From positions 1 to 64,000 of the forward strand of contig NZ_ARQM01000018.1 of assembly GCF_000385135.1 (NCBI RefSeq): a DNA stretch of 64,000 nt, given 5' to 3'. This DNA comes from Promicromonospora sukumoe 327MFSha3.1. GTDB taxonomy: Bacteria > Actinomycetota > Actinomycetes > Actinomycetales > Cellulomonadaceae. The translations under genes and the position numbers were made by a program. Of this stretch, positions 26,022 through 33,843 are shown one piece after another. The stretch's first letter is position 1. Each line of letters begins with the position of its first letter. Under the pieces are notes generated by a model. It did not search any database, was not told the origin of the DNA, and saw nothing but the letters and a program-made list of their open reading frames with translations.

Positions 26022-26666
26022 GTGTACGACCAGGTCACGGCGCCGCGCCGTACTCCGTTCGGCCTGCTCGCGTGGGTGCTCGCCGTCGTGCTCGCGCTCG
26101 GCGCGGTAGGGGGCACGGTGTGGGTGATGACGCGGGACGTGTCCGCCGCGGACGCGGCCGGGCAGGCCTCGGCGTCGCCGAGCACCGCGGTGCCGAGCCC
26201 GAGCGAGCCGACCGGCGCCGAGCCGGTCAGTGACCCGGCGAGCCCGGAGCCGTCGCCCACCCCGACTCCCCCGCCGGCGCCGACGCCCGTGACGCTGCAG
26301 AGCGTCGCCTCCGGCCGGTGCCTGGACGTTCCCGGCGGTGTTGCCACGGACGGCGCGGCGCTCCAGATCTACGACTGCAACGGGTCGGCGGCGCAGCTCT
26401 GGACGGCGTCCGCCGCCGGCGAGCTGCGCGTGCTGGACACCATGTGCCTGGACGACCCGAGCGGCGGGGCGCAGGGCACCCCGGCCCAGATCCGGACCTG
26501 TTCCGGCGGGGCGAACCAGCAGTGGACGCCGCGGGGCGACGGCACGGTGCGCAACGTCGCGACGGGCCTGTGCCTGGACGTGTCCGGCGGGGCCGTCGAC
26601 AACGGCACGCCCGCGATCGTGTACGGCTGCCACGCCGGGGACAACCAGCGGTGGACGGTCGGCTGA
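26022..26666 (+). CDS. Membrane-anchored ricin B-type lectin (CBM13) protein
   Basis: A 214-residue protein. Residues 1-12 are basic, 13-36 form a transmembrane helix (FGLLAWVLAVVLALGAVGGTVWV), 45-90 are a Ser/Pro/Thr-rich stalk, and 90-214 are one beta-trefoil with three lobes. The ricin-type QxW motifs are QLWTA, QQWTP and QRWTV, each preceded by a CLD segment (GRCLDVPGG, MCLDDPSGG, GLCLDVSGG). Such domains bind galactosides or xylan. It probably displays a carbohydrate-binding domain on the cell surface, in line with the many hydrolases nearby. GTG 26022 follows the ribosome binding site AAGGGAG. Confidence 0.92.
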   Translation: MYDQVTAPRRTPFGLLAWVLAVVLALGAVGGTVWVMTRDVSAADAAGQASASPSTAVPSPSEPTGAEPVSDPASPEPSPTPTPPPAPTPVTLQSVASGRCLDVPGGVATDGAALQIYDCNGSAAQLWTASAAGELRVLDTMCLDDPSGGAQGTPAQIRTCSGGANQQWTPRGDGTVRNVATGLCLDVSGGAVDNGTPAIVYGCHAGDNQRWTVG

Positions 26667-26747
26667 GCTGTCGGTTTGCCTGCCGGTCGGTCTGTCCGTT
26701 GGCCGGGCGGCCGGGGGATGTCAGTGGCCGCGGGTAACTTCGCCGCC

Positions 26748-27188
26748 ATGACCGAGCCCGCCGTCCCTGAACCCGCCGCCGACCCTGCCGCTGTCGTCCG
26801 CGCGTACTGGGAGGGCATGCAGGCACGCGACTGGGCCGCGGTGCACAGGTTGCTCGCGCCCGACGTCGTCGTCGAGTGGACGGCGAGCAACGAGCAGTTC
26901 GTGGGCCCGGACGCCGTCGTCGGCGTCAACCGGGCCTACCCGGAGGGCTGGTCCGTCCGGGTGCGCGGCATCGTGGCCGACGGCGAGCGCGTGGTCAGCG
27001 ACGTCGAGGTACCGATGGACGGCGTCGGCGTGTTCCGGGTGGCCGCGTTCGCCACGGTGCGCGCCGGGCTGATCGCGATGTCGCAGGAGTACTGGATCGG
27101 TGTGGGCGACGACGAGCCGCCGGCCTGGCGCGCTCCGTTCTCCAGGCCGGCGGACGTCGCACCGCTCGGGCCTCAGACCAGCGGCTGA
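26748..27188 (+). CDS. SnoaL/NTF2-like nuclear transport factor 2 family protein
   Basis: A 146-residue cytoplasmic protein with the NTF2-like cone fold: VVRAYWEGMQARDWAAVHRLLAPDVV (first helix pair), WTASNEQFVGPDAVVGVNR, then strands VRVRGIVADGERVVSDVEV and FATVRAGLIAMSQEYWIGV. Proteins of this type bind or isomerise small molecules; the specific role is unknown. ATG 26748 lies directly before the conserved region; in-frame starts at 26676 and 26718 would only add low-complexity sequence. Its 3' end overlaps the convergent heme-degrading-type gene by 16 bp. Confidence 0.88.
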   Translation: MTEPAVPEPAADPAAVVRAYWEGMQARDWAAVHRLLAPDVVVEWTASNEQFVGPDAVVGVNRAYPEGWSVRVRGIVADGERVVSDVEVPMDGVGVFRVAAFATVRAGLIAMSQEYWIGVGDDEPPAWRAPFSRPADVAPLGPQTSG

Positions 27189-27661
27189 GCCTCGACCAGC
27201 TCGCGCAGCGCCTCGACCACGAGGGCGTGGTCGTCCTGCTGCGCCAGCCCGGACACGGTCACGACGCCGACGATGCCGACGTCCGTCACGCGGACCGGGA
27301 ACGCGCCGCCGTGCGCCGAGTACTCCTGGAACGGCAGGCCGTGCGTGGCGTTGAAGTCGGTGCCCTTGGCCTTGGCCCGCAGGCCCACGAGGTAGGACGA
27401 CGCGCCGAACCGGTAGACCACCGCCACCTTGCGCTGGACCCACGAGTCGTTGTCGGGCGTGGTGCCCGGCCGGGCCGCGTGGAACACCTGCTGGGTGCCC
27501 TTGCGGACGTCGATCGTCACGGGCAGGTCCCGCTCGACCGCGAGCTCGACGAGCAGGCTGCCGAGGCGCCAGGCCTGGTCGTGCGTGAAGGAGGGCAGCA
27601 CGAGCTCGGCCTCCTGGGCCTCGACCTCGCTGATGATCGCGGAGACATCGGATTCGCTCAT
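27173..27661 (-). CDS. UPF0303/HbpS-like heme-degrading domain protein
   Basis: A 162-residue protein of the GlcG/HbpS superfamily, UPF0303 branch: FTHDQAWRLGSLLVELAVERD, ITIDV-type strand (VTIDVRKGTQQVFHAARPG), DNDSWVQRKVAVVYRFGASSYLVG and HGGAFPVRV. Members are annotated as heme-degrading or heme-binding; direct evidence for the UPF0303 branch is limited. It is a single gene, overlapping the convergent SnoaL gene by 16 bp; the GAGGCC palindrome at 27821 lies beyond its start on the side of the GH76 gene. Confidence 0.87.
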   Translation of the reverse strand: MSESDVSAIISEVEAQEAELVLPSFTHDQAWRLGSLLVELAVERDLPVTIDVRKGTQQVFHAARPGTTPDNDSWVQRKVAVVYRFGASSYLVGLRAKAKGTDFNATHGLPFQEYSAHGGAFPVRVTDVGIVGVVTVSGLAQQDDHALVVEALRELVEAQPLV

Positions 27662-27820
27662 GGGGCCATCCTGCCCTGCCGTCGGCTACCGCTGGGACCC
27701 TCGCCTGCCCCGCCGCGCCGTGCCCTGCCGGCGACCCGGTCGTCGGCATCCGTCGTGGGCATCCGTCGTCGGCCTCGTCGTCGACCCCCGCCGACAGCCT
27801 CGTCGTCGACCCTCACCTTT

Positions 27821-27874
27821 GAGGCCTAAGTTTCTCGTCTTTGGACAGGTCCAAAGACGAGAAACTTAGGCCTC
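27821..27874. repeat. GAGGCC palindrome, copy a
   Basis: Perfect 26-bp inverted arms around a 2-nt loop (AG). The outer part is GAGGCCTAAGTTTCTC; the inner part (GTCTTTGGAC) differs from the other copies but stays self-complementary. It lies 99 bases beyond the stop of the secreted GH76 gene (27974, minus strand), where it can act as that gene's terminator. The 312-bp gap 27662-27973 contains nothing else I can support apart from short CGTCGTCG-type repeats. Confidence 0.9.
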
Positions 27875-27973
27875 GAAAGAGATCGCCCCGATCGGTCGGG
27901 CGGACCAGTCGGGCAAAACGGTCAGACCGAGAGGTCAGGCCGAGAGGTCAGGCTGGACCGACAGGCTGGCCGG

Positions 27974-29908
27974 TCAGGACGTCTCGTACGTCGCCGTCAC
28001 GTGGTAGACGCCGCCGCCCCAGCCGTCGGCCGGGAACGCGTCCGAGACGCGGATGTACGCGGCGTTGTCGTCGCCGAGGTGCTCGGTCAGGTCGAGCGTG
28101 TGCTCGGCCCGGTTGGAGCCGTCCCGGATCTGCTCGTCCTCCGTGAGCACCGTGGTCCAGGACTCGCCGTCCGGCCCCACCTCGACGACGTACTGGTTGT
28201 CGATCTCCAGGGTCGCCTGGGCCGACGTCGTCCCCTCGGGGAACGGGAACCGGTAGACGAACGCGCTCTCGCCGTCGGCGTAGCGGCTACCGCCGCCGCT
28301 GAAACCGGACCCGCCGGCGTCCCAGAGCCACGGGATCTCCTCGGGCGAGCCGGCCGCGAAGTCGACGACGCCCGCGACCAGCACCTCGGCGCGCGCGGTG
28401 TAGGTCAGGCCCGAGCGGGCGGTGACGGTGACGCTCACCGGGTAGCTGCCGTCGGCGGTGCCGACGGGGACCTGTACGTCCACGGGCACGGTCGCCCGCG
28501 CCGGGTCGGCGTGCCCGGTCGGGCTCAGCCGCAACGCCCGGTCCGCCGTCACCTTCCAGCCGCGCGGGCCGGAGGTCCGTACGGTCACGGGCAGTTTCTC
28601 CGGGCGGGCCGACGTCGCCGCCACCGTGACCTCCAGGCCGACCCGCGTGGCCGTGCCGGAGGCGGGCAGCACCGCCACCACCGCCGGGGCGGCGGCCGCC
28701 GAGAGGGTGCGACGCGGCTGCTCCTGCGGCACGTCGGCGATCAGCGCGCTCAGGGCGCTGGCCTGGGTGCGCCAGTCGAACACGTTGGGCTGGGTGTCGG
28801 TCGCTCCGGCCCAGCGCAGGCCGAGCCGGCCGACGACGTCGCGGTCGTTCGCCCAGATGGAGTCCGCCTGGTCGGCGACAAACTGCTGGTAGGCGGGCTC
28901 GCCCGTCGTGTCGGCCAGCTCCATCAGGTAGCGCGCGAAGATGCCCTTGAACTGCTTCTGGTTGTCGTCGCAGCTGCGGCCGGCGGCCTCGCACCACTCG
29001 GTCAGCACGCCGTCCTTGACGAGCACGTCGGACTCCAGCGCGGAGTCGGCCAGGTACCGGGCCTGCTCCAGGAGCTCCGGGTCGCCGGTGGCCCGCCACA
29101 GCTCCAGCGCCGCGCCGATGCCGAGGCCCTGGTTGTAGGTCCACACGGTGTCGTTGTTGCTGGAGCAGTCGTCGCGGAGCCCGTCGTGGACCAGCCCGTC
29201 GGAGTTGATCATGCCGCTGGCCACGTACCAGTCCCACGCCTCCTGGGAACGGTCCAGCCAGAGGGTGTCACCGGGCAGCCGGTTGTGCAGCTCTGCGGTC
29301 AGCCGGATCCACTGCCCGTTGGTGACGGCGTTCTTGTAGGTGCGCTCCTCGTTCCACCAGATGCCGCCGCCGCAGGTGCTGGTGTCCCAGAACTCGTTCA
29401 TGAACTCGCCGATGGTGACGGCCATGTCGAGGTACTTCTGATCGCCGGTCAGGTCGTACGCGGTGACCCAGTTGAGCCCCCACCAGCCCGAGTCGTCGAT
29501 GGCGCGGCTGGTGAAGTTGCCGTAGATCTCGTCGGTGGACCGCTCCCCCGCCGGGAACGGGCCCTTGTTCGTCTCGAAGCTGTGGTCCAGCTCGTCGAGG
29601 TAGCGCTGGTCGCCCGTGCGCTTCATGTAGTCGCCGATGGTCTGCAGCGCGACGGCGGAGTTCCACCAGCTCGACGCGAACCACGCCTTCTCCGGGTCGT
29701 AGGAGTCCATCAGCACGTCGGCGGACACCCGGGCGTCGGCCACGGCGGTGGCCGCGTCGACGTCGTCCGCCGGTGTCGCCGCGGACACCGGTACGGAAGC
29801 GGCGGGTTCGGTGGGTGGTGGCCCGGCGTGCGCCAGGGCGACCGGTTGCAGGCCGGCGATCACGGCAACGGCCAGCAGGACACGTCGGGTACGACGGAAC
29901 ATCGACAT
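27974..29908 (-). CDS. Secreted glycoside hydrolase family 76 (endo-alpha-1,6-mannanase-like)
   Basis: A 644-residue exported enzyme expected to cut the alpha-1,6-mannan backbone of fungal or actinobacterial mannans. Signal peptide about 1-28 (basic FRRTRR, hydrophobic core, cleavage after AHA). The GH76 (alpha/alpha)6 domain spans about 50-380 with the paired catalytic aspartates Asp138-Asp139 in FTSRAIDDSGWWGLNW and the family segment TYNQGLGIGAALELW. A NEW3/NPCBM-associated domain (about 430-530) and a C-terminal galactose-binding-like beta sandwich (about 540-644) follow. ATG 29908 has a strong GGGGGAGGAG ahead. The gene is the secreted arm of the alpha-mannan system at 32.7-39.4 kb. Confidence 0.93.
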   Translation of the reverse strand: MSMFRRTRRVLLAVAVIAGLQPVALAHAGPPPTEPAASVPVSAATPADDVDAATAVADARVSADVLMDSYDPEKAWFASSWWNSAVALQTIGDYMKRTGDQRYLDELDHSFETNKGPFPAGERSTDEIYGNFTSRAIDDSGWWGLNWVTAYDLTGDQKYLDMAVTIGEFMNEFWDTSTCGGGIWWNEERTYKNAVTNGQWIRLTAELHNRLPGDTLWLDRSQEAWDWYVASGMINSDGLVHDGLRDDCSSNNDTVWTYNQGLGIGAALELWRATGDPELLEQARYLADSALESDVLVKDGVLTEWCEAAGRSCDDNQKQFKGIFARYLMELADTTGEPAYQQFVADQADSIWANDRDVVGRLGLRWAGATDTQPNVFDWRTQASALSALIADVPQEQPRRTLSAAAAPAVVAVLPASGTATRVGLEVTVAATSARPEKLPVTVRTSGPRGWKVTADRALRLSPTGHADPARATVPVDVQVPVGTADGSYPVSVTVTARSGLTYTARAEVLVAGVVDFAAGSPEEIPWLWDAGGSGFSGGGSRYADGESAFVYRFPFPEGTTSAQATLEIDNQYVVEVGPDGESWTTVLTEDEQIRDGSNRAEHTLDLTEHLGDDNAAYIRVSDAFPADGWGGGVYHVTATYETS

Positions 29909-30102
29909 CGATGGGCTCCTCCCCCTGGGCGCGGCGTTGCCCCCAGGCGCTCGTGATTTCACCCAAAACCTACCGGAGAAATGGCAGCAATACACCTATT
30001 CGACGCAGACCAACCGGGTCACGTCGGGATGCGGGTGCCCGCGCCGGTCCTGCGCGCCGCGGGGGTCCGCGCGCGGCCCGCCGCGGGGCCGGCGCGCGAA
30101 GT

Positions 30103-30169
30103 GCGCTTCTACCCAGCCATTAGGCCGGGGATCGGCGTGATTTCGGGCCTAATGACTGGGTAGAAGCGC
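30103..30169. terminator. Long hairpin downstream of the MarR gene
   Basis: 24-nt arms (GCGCTTCTACCCAG...TTAGGCC) are complementary except for one C/T position and are separated by 19 bases. The hairpin begins 8 bases beyond the MarR stop codon (minus strand) and also lies upstream of the secreted GH76 gene. It is similar in scale to the GAGGCC palindromes but differs in sequence, sharing only GGCCTAA at one end. Confidence 0.65.
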
Positions 30170-30176
30170 GCTCTCG

Positions 30177-30932
30177 TTACGGGCGCGGGCGGGGTGGGCC
30201 GGCTGGGCACGCCTCGGCGGCGAGCTGCTCCGGGTCGACGACGGCGGCCGGGTCCGCCGAGGCGCCGTTCGGCACGAGCCCGGCCAGGGCCGCGGGGGCG
30301 GCCAGGTCGGCCGGGTCGAGCTCGCGCACCACGGCGTCCGGTGCCACCGGGTCCGCCGCGCATGGCTCCTCGTCCGGCGCCGCCGGGTCGGCCGGGCAGT
30401 CGTCGCCCGCCGCCGACAGCCCGGCCACCGGCGCACCCGACGCCGTCGCGCCGGACGTCGCCGCCGTCACAGCCAGCCGGCGGTCCGGGTCGAGCCGCGT
30501 GAGGATCGCGAACGCGAGGCGGGCCAGGTCGTCGACGTCGCCCTCGGACAGCCCGTCGAGGATCATGCTGGACACCGCGTCCGCGTAGAGGCCAGTGCCG
30601 TCCCGGTAGACCTGGCGACCCTGGTCGGTGAGCACCGCGTTGGTCGCCCGCGCGTCCTCGGGGCAGGGCGCGCGCCGCACGAGGCCCTTGCGCTCCAGGC
30701 CCGTGACCACGCGCGACAGCCGGGCGAGCGTGGCGTTGGTGCGCGAGGCGAGGGCACTGAGCCGCAGCTTGCCGCCGTCGGCCTCCGCGAGCGCCTCCAG
30801 CAGCGTGAACTCGAACGACGTGAGGCCGGCGGGCTGCATGCGCTTGTCCAGCGCGGTGGGCAGCAGCTCCAGGAGTGCGTGCAGGCGCGCGACGGCCACC
30901 CGTTCGGGGTACCGCAGCTGCCGTTCGCTCAT
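30177..30932 (-). CDS. MarR family transcriptional regulator with a long disordered C-terminal tail
   Basis: A 251-residue regulator. Residues 1-145 are a normal MarR winged helix (LTSFEFTLLEALAEADGGKLRLSALASRTNATLARLSRVVTGLERKGLV, then the wing CPEDARATNAVLTDQG). The last about 100 residues are rich in Ala, Pro and Asp (ADPAAPDEEPCAADPVAPDAV...) and have no counterpart in ordinary MarR proteins. It is divergent from the dinucleotide-binding gene at 31044; two inverted 12-bp sites at 30953-30999 between them are the expected operators. Effector unknown. Confidence 0.92.
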   Translation of the reverse strand: MSERQLRYPERVAVARLHALLELLPTALDKRMQPAGLTSFEFTLLEALAEADGGKLRLSALASRTNATLARLSRVVTGLERKGLVRRAPCPEDARATNAVLTDQGRQVYRDGTGLYADAVSSMILDGLSEGDVDDLARLAFAILTRLDPDRRLAVTAATSGATASGAPVAGLSAAGDDCPADPAAPDEEPCAADPVAPDAVVRELDPADLAAPAALAGLVPNGASADPAAVVDPEQLAAEACPAGPPRPRP

Positions 30933-30952
30933 GCCCTCACTCTACCAGGTGG

Positions 30953-30999
30953 TTGCACCTACAACTAAATGGGTCTATGGTCGGTGCTTGTAGGTACAA
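30953..30999. promoter_or_regulatory. MarR operator pair and promoter of the 31044 gene
   Basis: TTGCACCTACAA (30953-30964) and TTGTAGGTACAA (30988-30999) are inverted copies with one varied position, 23 bases apart. On the plus strand TTGCAC (30953) and TATGGT (30976) make a -35/-10 pair with a 17-bp spacer, so MarR binding would cover the promoter. Confidence 0.75.
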
Positions 31000-31043
31000 C
31001 AATCTGGTCCGGGCACCCCGGACCGCGTCCGAAGGAGCAGCAC

Positions 31044-31622
31044 ATGGCCAGCATCACGATCATCGGCACCGGCGCGATGGCGAACGCGATCGGCGGCGTC
31101 CTCGCCGGCGGCGGGCACGACGTCGCCCACATCGCCAAGGGCGAGGTCGGCACCGCGCCGGTCACGGGCGACATCGTGGTCCTCGCCGTCCCCTACCCCG
31201 CGCTGGACTCCATCGCGTCCGCCTATGCCGAGCAGCTCGCCGGCAAGGTCGTCGTGGACATCACCAACCCGCTGAACTTCGAGACCTTCGACTCGCTGGT
31301 CGTGCCCGCGGGATCCTCGGCCGCCGCCGAGCTCCAGGCCAAGCTGCCCGCCAGCCACGTGGTCAAGGCGTTCAACACCACGTTCGCCGCGACGCTCGGC
31401 GCCAAGCGCGTGGGCGACCTGCCCACCACGGTGCTGGTCGCCGGGGACGACGCCGCCGCCAAGCAGGCGCTGATCTCGGCCGTCACGTCCTCCGGCCTCG
31501 CCGCGATCGACGCCGGCTCGCTGGAGCGCGCGCACGAGCTGGAGGCCATCGGGTTCCTGCAGCTCACCCTCGCCGTCGGCGAGCAGCTCCCCTGGACCGG
31601 CGGCCTCGCCGTCGCCCGCTGA
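31044..31622 (+). CDS. NAD(P)-binding F420/NADP oxidoreductase-like protein
   Basis: A 192-residue Rossmann protein of the NADPH-dependent F420 reductase-like group: ITIIGTGAMANAIGGVLAGGGHDV (GxGxxG-like), DIVVLAVPYPAL, VVVDITNPLNFETF and VVKAFNTTFAATL. Typical family segments are all present, but a binding site for F420 cannot be read with certainty, so a plain NADP-dependent reductase is equally possible. The product ends in ERAHELEAIGFLQLTLAVGEQLPWTGGLAV, as in homologues. A strong GAAGGAG precedes ATG 31044. Divergent MarR control is common for these genes in response to electrophile or disulfide stress (inference). Confidence 0.88.
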   Translation: MASITIIGTGAMANAIGGVLAGGGHDVAHIAKGEVGTAPVTGDIVVLAVPYPALDSIASAYAEQLAGKVVVDITNPLNFETFDSLVVPAGSSAAAELQAKLPASHVVKAFNTTFAATLGAKRVGDLPTTVLVAGDDAAAKQALISAVTSSGLAAIDAGSLERAHELEAIGFLQLTLAVGEQLPWTGGLAVAR

Positions 31623-31722
31623 GCCTCGCTCGGCGAACCTCCCCGCTGAGCCTCGCCCGCTGAGCCGGCCCCACCAAGCCTCGCCCCCCAAGCCAAGCCA
31701 CCGACCCGGACTGGAGCACACG

Positions 31723-32661
31723 ATGGACCGCCCGACCGAACCGCCCGCCGTGCACGAGCGGGTCATCACACCGGCCATGGCCATGGACGCCGTCACCCTG
31801 CGGGTCGGCGACCTGGACGTGATGTCCACCTACTACGGCTCGGCGTTCGCGCTCGAGCCGCTGCAGGAGCGCAGCCACGGCCGCGAGGTGCACCGCGTCC
31901 TGGGGCGGGGCAGCACGCCGATGCTGCGCCTGGTGCACACCCCCGGCCTGCCCGCGGGCGACCAGCGGCAGGCCGGGCTGTTCCACACGGCCCTCCTGTT
32001 CGACGACGCCGCAGCCCTGGCCGCCACCGTCTACCGCGCGGTGCAGGATCCCCGGGGCACGTTCACGGGCTCCAGCGACCACCTGGTCAGCGAGGCGTTC
32101 TACTTCACCGACCCCGAGGGCAACGGCGTCGAGCTGTACGTCGACCGGCCGCGCGACCAGTGGGTCCGGGAGCGCGGCCAGATCAAGATGGGCAGCGCGT
32201 GGCTGGACCCGAACGCGTACCTGCGCTCGCACCTGACCGAGGCCGAGCTGGCGGCGGCGCCCAGCCGGTCGGGCCAGGTCGGCCACGTGCACCTGCAGGT
32301 GGGCGACATCCCGACGGCGCGGGCGTTCTACGTCGACGCGCTCGGCCTGGAGGCGACGCTCGCGGACTTCCCCGGCGCGCTGTTCGCGTCGGCGGGCGGG
32401 TACCACCACCACATCGCCATGAACACCTGGAACAGCGCGGGCGCCGGGCCGCGCGCGGCCAGCCTCGGGCTGGGCGACGTCGCGATCACGGTGCCGGGCC
32501 GCGAGGACCTCGACGCCCTGACCGCCCGCCTGCGGGCGGCGGCCCTCCCCTTCGCCGACGACGGCCGGTCGGTGACCGTCGCCGACCCGTGGGACACCCA
32601 GGTCACCGTGTCGGTACCCGGCACGTCCGTCGAGGACCTGCTCGCCCGCCCCACGCCCTGA
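31723..32661 (+). CDS. VOC family protein, CatE/ring-cleaving dioxygenase-like
   Basis: A 312-residue protein built of two vicinal-oxygen-chelate modules: the first starts MDAVTLRVGDLDVMSTYYGSAFAL and ends EAFYFTDPEGNGVELYVDRP; the second starts VGHVHLQVGDIPTARAFYVDALGL. Possible metal ligands are His in LFHTALLF, His in VGHVHLQV and Glu in VELYVDR, the 2-His-1-Glu set of extradiol dioxygenases. This matches the YwbC/CatE-type proteins annotated as catechol 2,3-dioxygenase-like. It follows the MarR-controlled reductase by 100 bases of repeat-rich sequence (GCTGAGCCTCG units) and may belong to the same stress operon. Confidence 0.87.
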   Translation: MDRPTEPPAVHERVITPAMAMDAVTLRVGDLDVMSTYYGSAFALEPLQERSHGREVHRVLGRGSTPMLRLVHTPGLPAGDQRQAGLFHTALLFDDAAALAATVYRAVQDPRGTFTGSSDHLVSEAFYFTDPEGNGVELYVDRPRDQWVRERGQIKMGSAWLDPNAYLRSHLTEAELAAAPSRSGQVGHVHLQVGDIPTARAFYVDALGLEATLADFPGALFASAGGYHHHIAMNTWNSAGAGPRAASLGLGDVAITVPGREDLDALTARLRAAALPFADDGRSVTVADPWDTQVTVSVPGTSVEDLLARPTP

Positions 32662-32696
32662 CGGACGCCGGGCCCCGGCCAGCCCAGCCCGGAGAA

Positions 32697-33791
32697 TCAG
32701 CGCGTCGAGCTCCCCGGCATCAGCTCGGTGGGCAGCGTCACCTTGGTGACCTGCCCGGCGTCGCGCAGCTGCGCCAGTACGAGCCGCACGGCGTCGGCGC
32801 CCATGCGCGCCTCGTCCTGGCGGACGTGCGTGAACCGGTAGCGGGCCTGGTCGTAGAAGGCGTCCGGGTGGTCGAAGCACACGATGCCGAGGTCACCCGG
32901 GACGTCACGGCCGGCCCGCTGCGCGGCCTCCCGCAGCAGCACCGCGATGTTGTACTCCGTGGCGACCACCCCGGTCAGGCCCGGGTTCGCGGCGAGGAAC
33001 TTCTCCAGCTCGGCGATGTCCTCCTCGGGCGCGACGCCGCTGCCCGGCACCGTGGAGCGCACCTGCCGGAACTGGTGCGCCGGGTCGAACGGCACGTGCC
33101 GGGTGGCGTGGGCGTCCACGACGCCGTCGAGCCGGTCCTGCACGGTCGAGACCGTGCTGGCCGCCGAGACCAGGCCCACGTGGTCGTACCCGGCGGCGAA
33201 CAGCGTCTCGGCCGCCTGGCGGCCCGCCGAGACGTTGTCGGAGCAGACCGACGAGACCGGGACGCCGTCGAACACGCGGTCCAGGATGGTCACCGGGAAC
33301 TGCTGGGTGATCAGCTCCAGGACCGCCGGGGGCACGTACTGCGACGAGCTCGGCTCCAGGATCAGCCCCTGGACGCCGTCCGCCACCAGCGAGCGCACCA
33401 GGTCGCCCTCGGCCTGCCCGTCCCCCAGGCTGCGCTTGACCACGAGGTTGGCCGTGGTGCCCGACGCGTCGAGCAGCCCCGCCAGCACCCGGGTGCCGAA
33501 GGTGTCGTCGAAGTCGGTCAGGACGCACCCGATCAGCGGGCTGGGCCCGCCGCCCGGGCCGGCGTCGTTCGTGGCGGTCTCGCTGACCACGACGGTGCCG
33601 AGCCGCGGGCGGCGGGTGATGTAGCCGTCGTCGCGCAGCAGGTCCATGGCGCGCTTGAGCGTGATCGCGCTGACCCCGAGCTGCTTGGTGAGCTCGGCCT
33701 CGGCGGGCATCCGGTCGCCGACGCGGTACGTGCCCGCGTGGATCGCGTCACGGAGCTTCTCGTACACCTCGAGGTAGAGCGGCTGGCTCAC
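32697..33791 (-). CDS. GntR-LacI hybrid transcriptional regulator (AraR-like)
   Basis: A 364-residue repressor that joins a GntR winged helix (YEKLRDAIHAGTYRVGDRMPAEAELTKQLGVS, AITLKRAMDLLRDDGYI) to a LacI-type periplasmic-binding fold that senses sugar (LIGCVLTDFDDTFGTRVL ... GVQGLILEPSS ... DNVSAGRQAAETLFAAGYDHVGLV ... GVVATEYNIAVLL). Such chimeras regulate pentose, hexose or oligosaccharide loci. It lies at the downstream end of the alpha-mannan cluster, on the same strand, 52 bases after the cytoplasmic GH76 gene, so the mannan genes are its probable targets; the dyad sites at 39515-39563 are candidate operators (inference). Confidence 0.93.
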   Translation of the reverse strand: MSQPLYLEVYEKLRDAIHAGTYRVGDRMPAEAELTKQLGVSAITLKRAMDLLRDDGYITRRPRLGTVVVSETATNDAGPGGGPSPLIGCVLTDFDDTFGTRVLAGLLDASGTTANLVVKRSLGDGQAEGDLVRSLVADGVQGLILEPSSSQYVPPAVLELITQQFPVTILDRVFDGVPVSSVCSDNVSAGRQAAETLFAAGYDHVGLVSAASTVSTVQDRLDGVVDAHATRHVPFDPAHQFRQVRSTVPGSGVAPEEDIAELEKFLAANPGLTGVVATEYNIAVLLREAAQRAGRDVPGDLGIVCFDHPDAFYDQARYRFTHVRQDEARMGADAVRLVLAQLRDAGQVTKVTLPTELMPGSSTR

Positions 33792-33843
33792 GGGTGCCCT
33801 TTCACCGAATCGATATATGACAGCGGAATCTACCCTGGCCAGG

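Noticed and set aside
20813-26347. A very long open frame on the minus strand (about 1840 codons)
   Set aside because: It runs antisense to the GH97 gene and across several others; the predicted product is low-complexity Arg/Gly/Ala without domains. In such GC-rich DNA the frame opposite a real gene is often open.
31623-31722. GCTGAGCCTCG repeats between the reductase and VOC genes as a regulatory array
   Set aside because: Short, imprecise, low-complexity repeats (also AAGCCTCGCCCC); no dyad symmetry and no relation to other sites.
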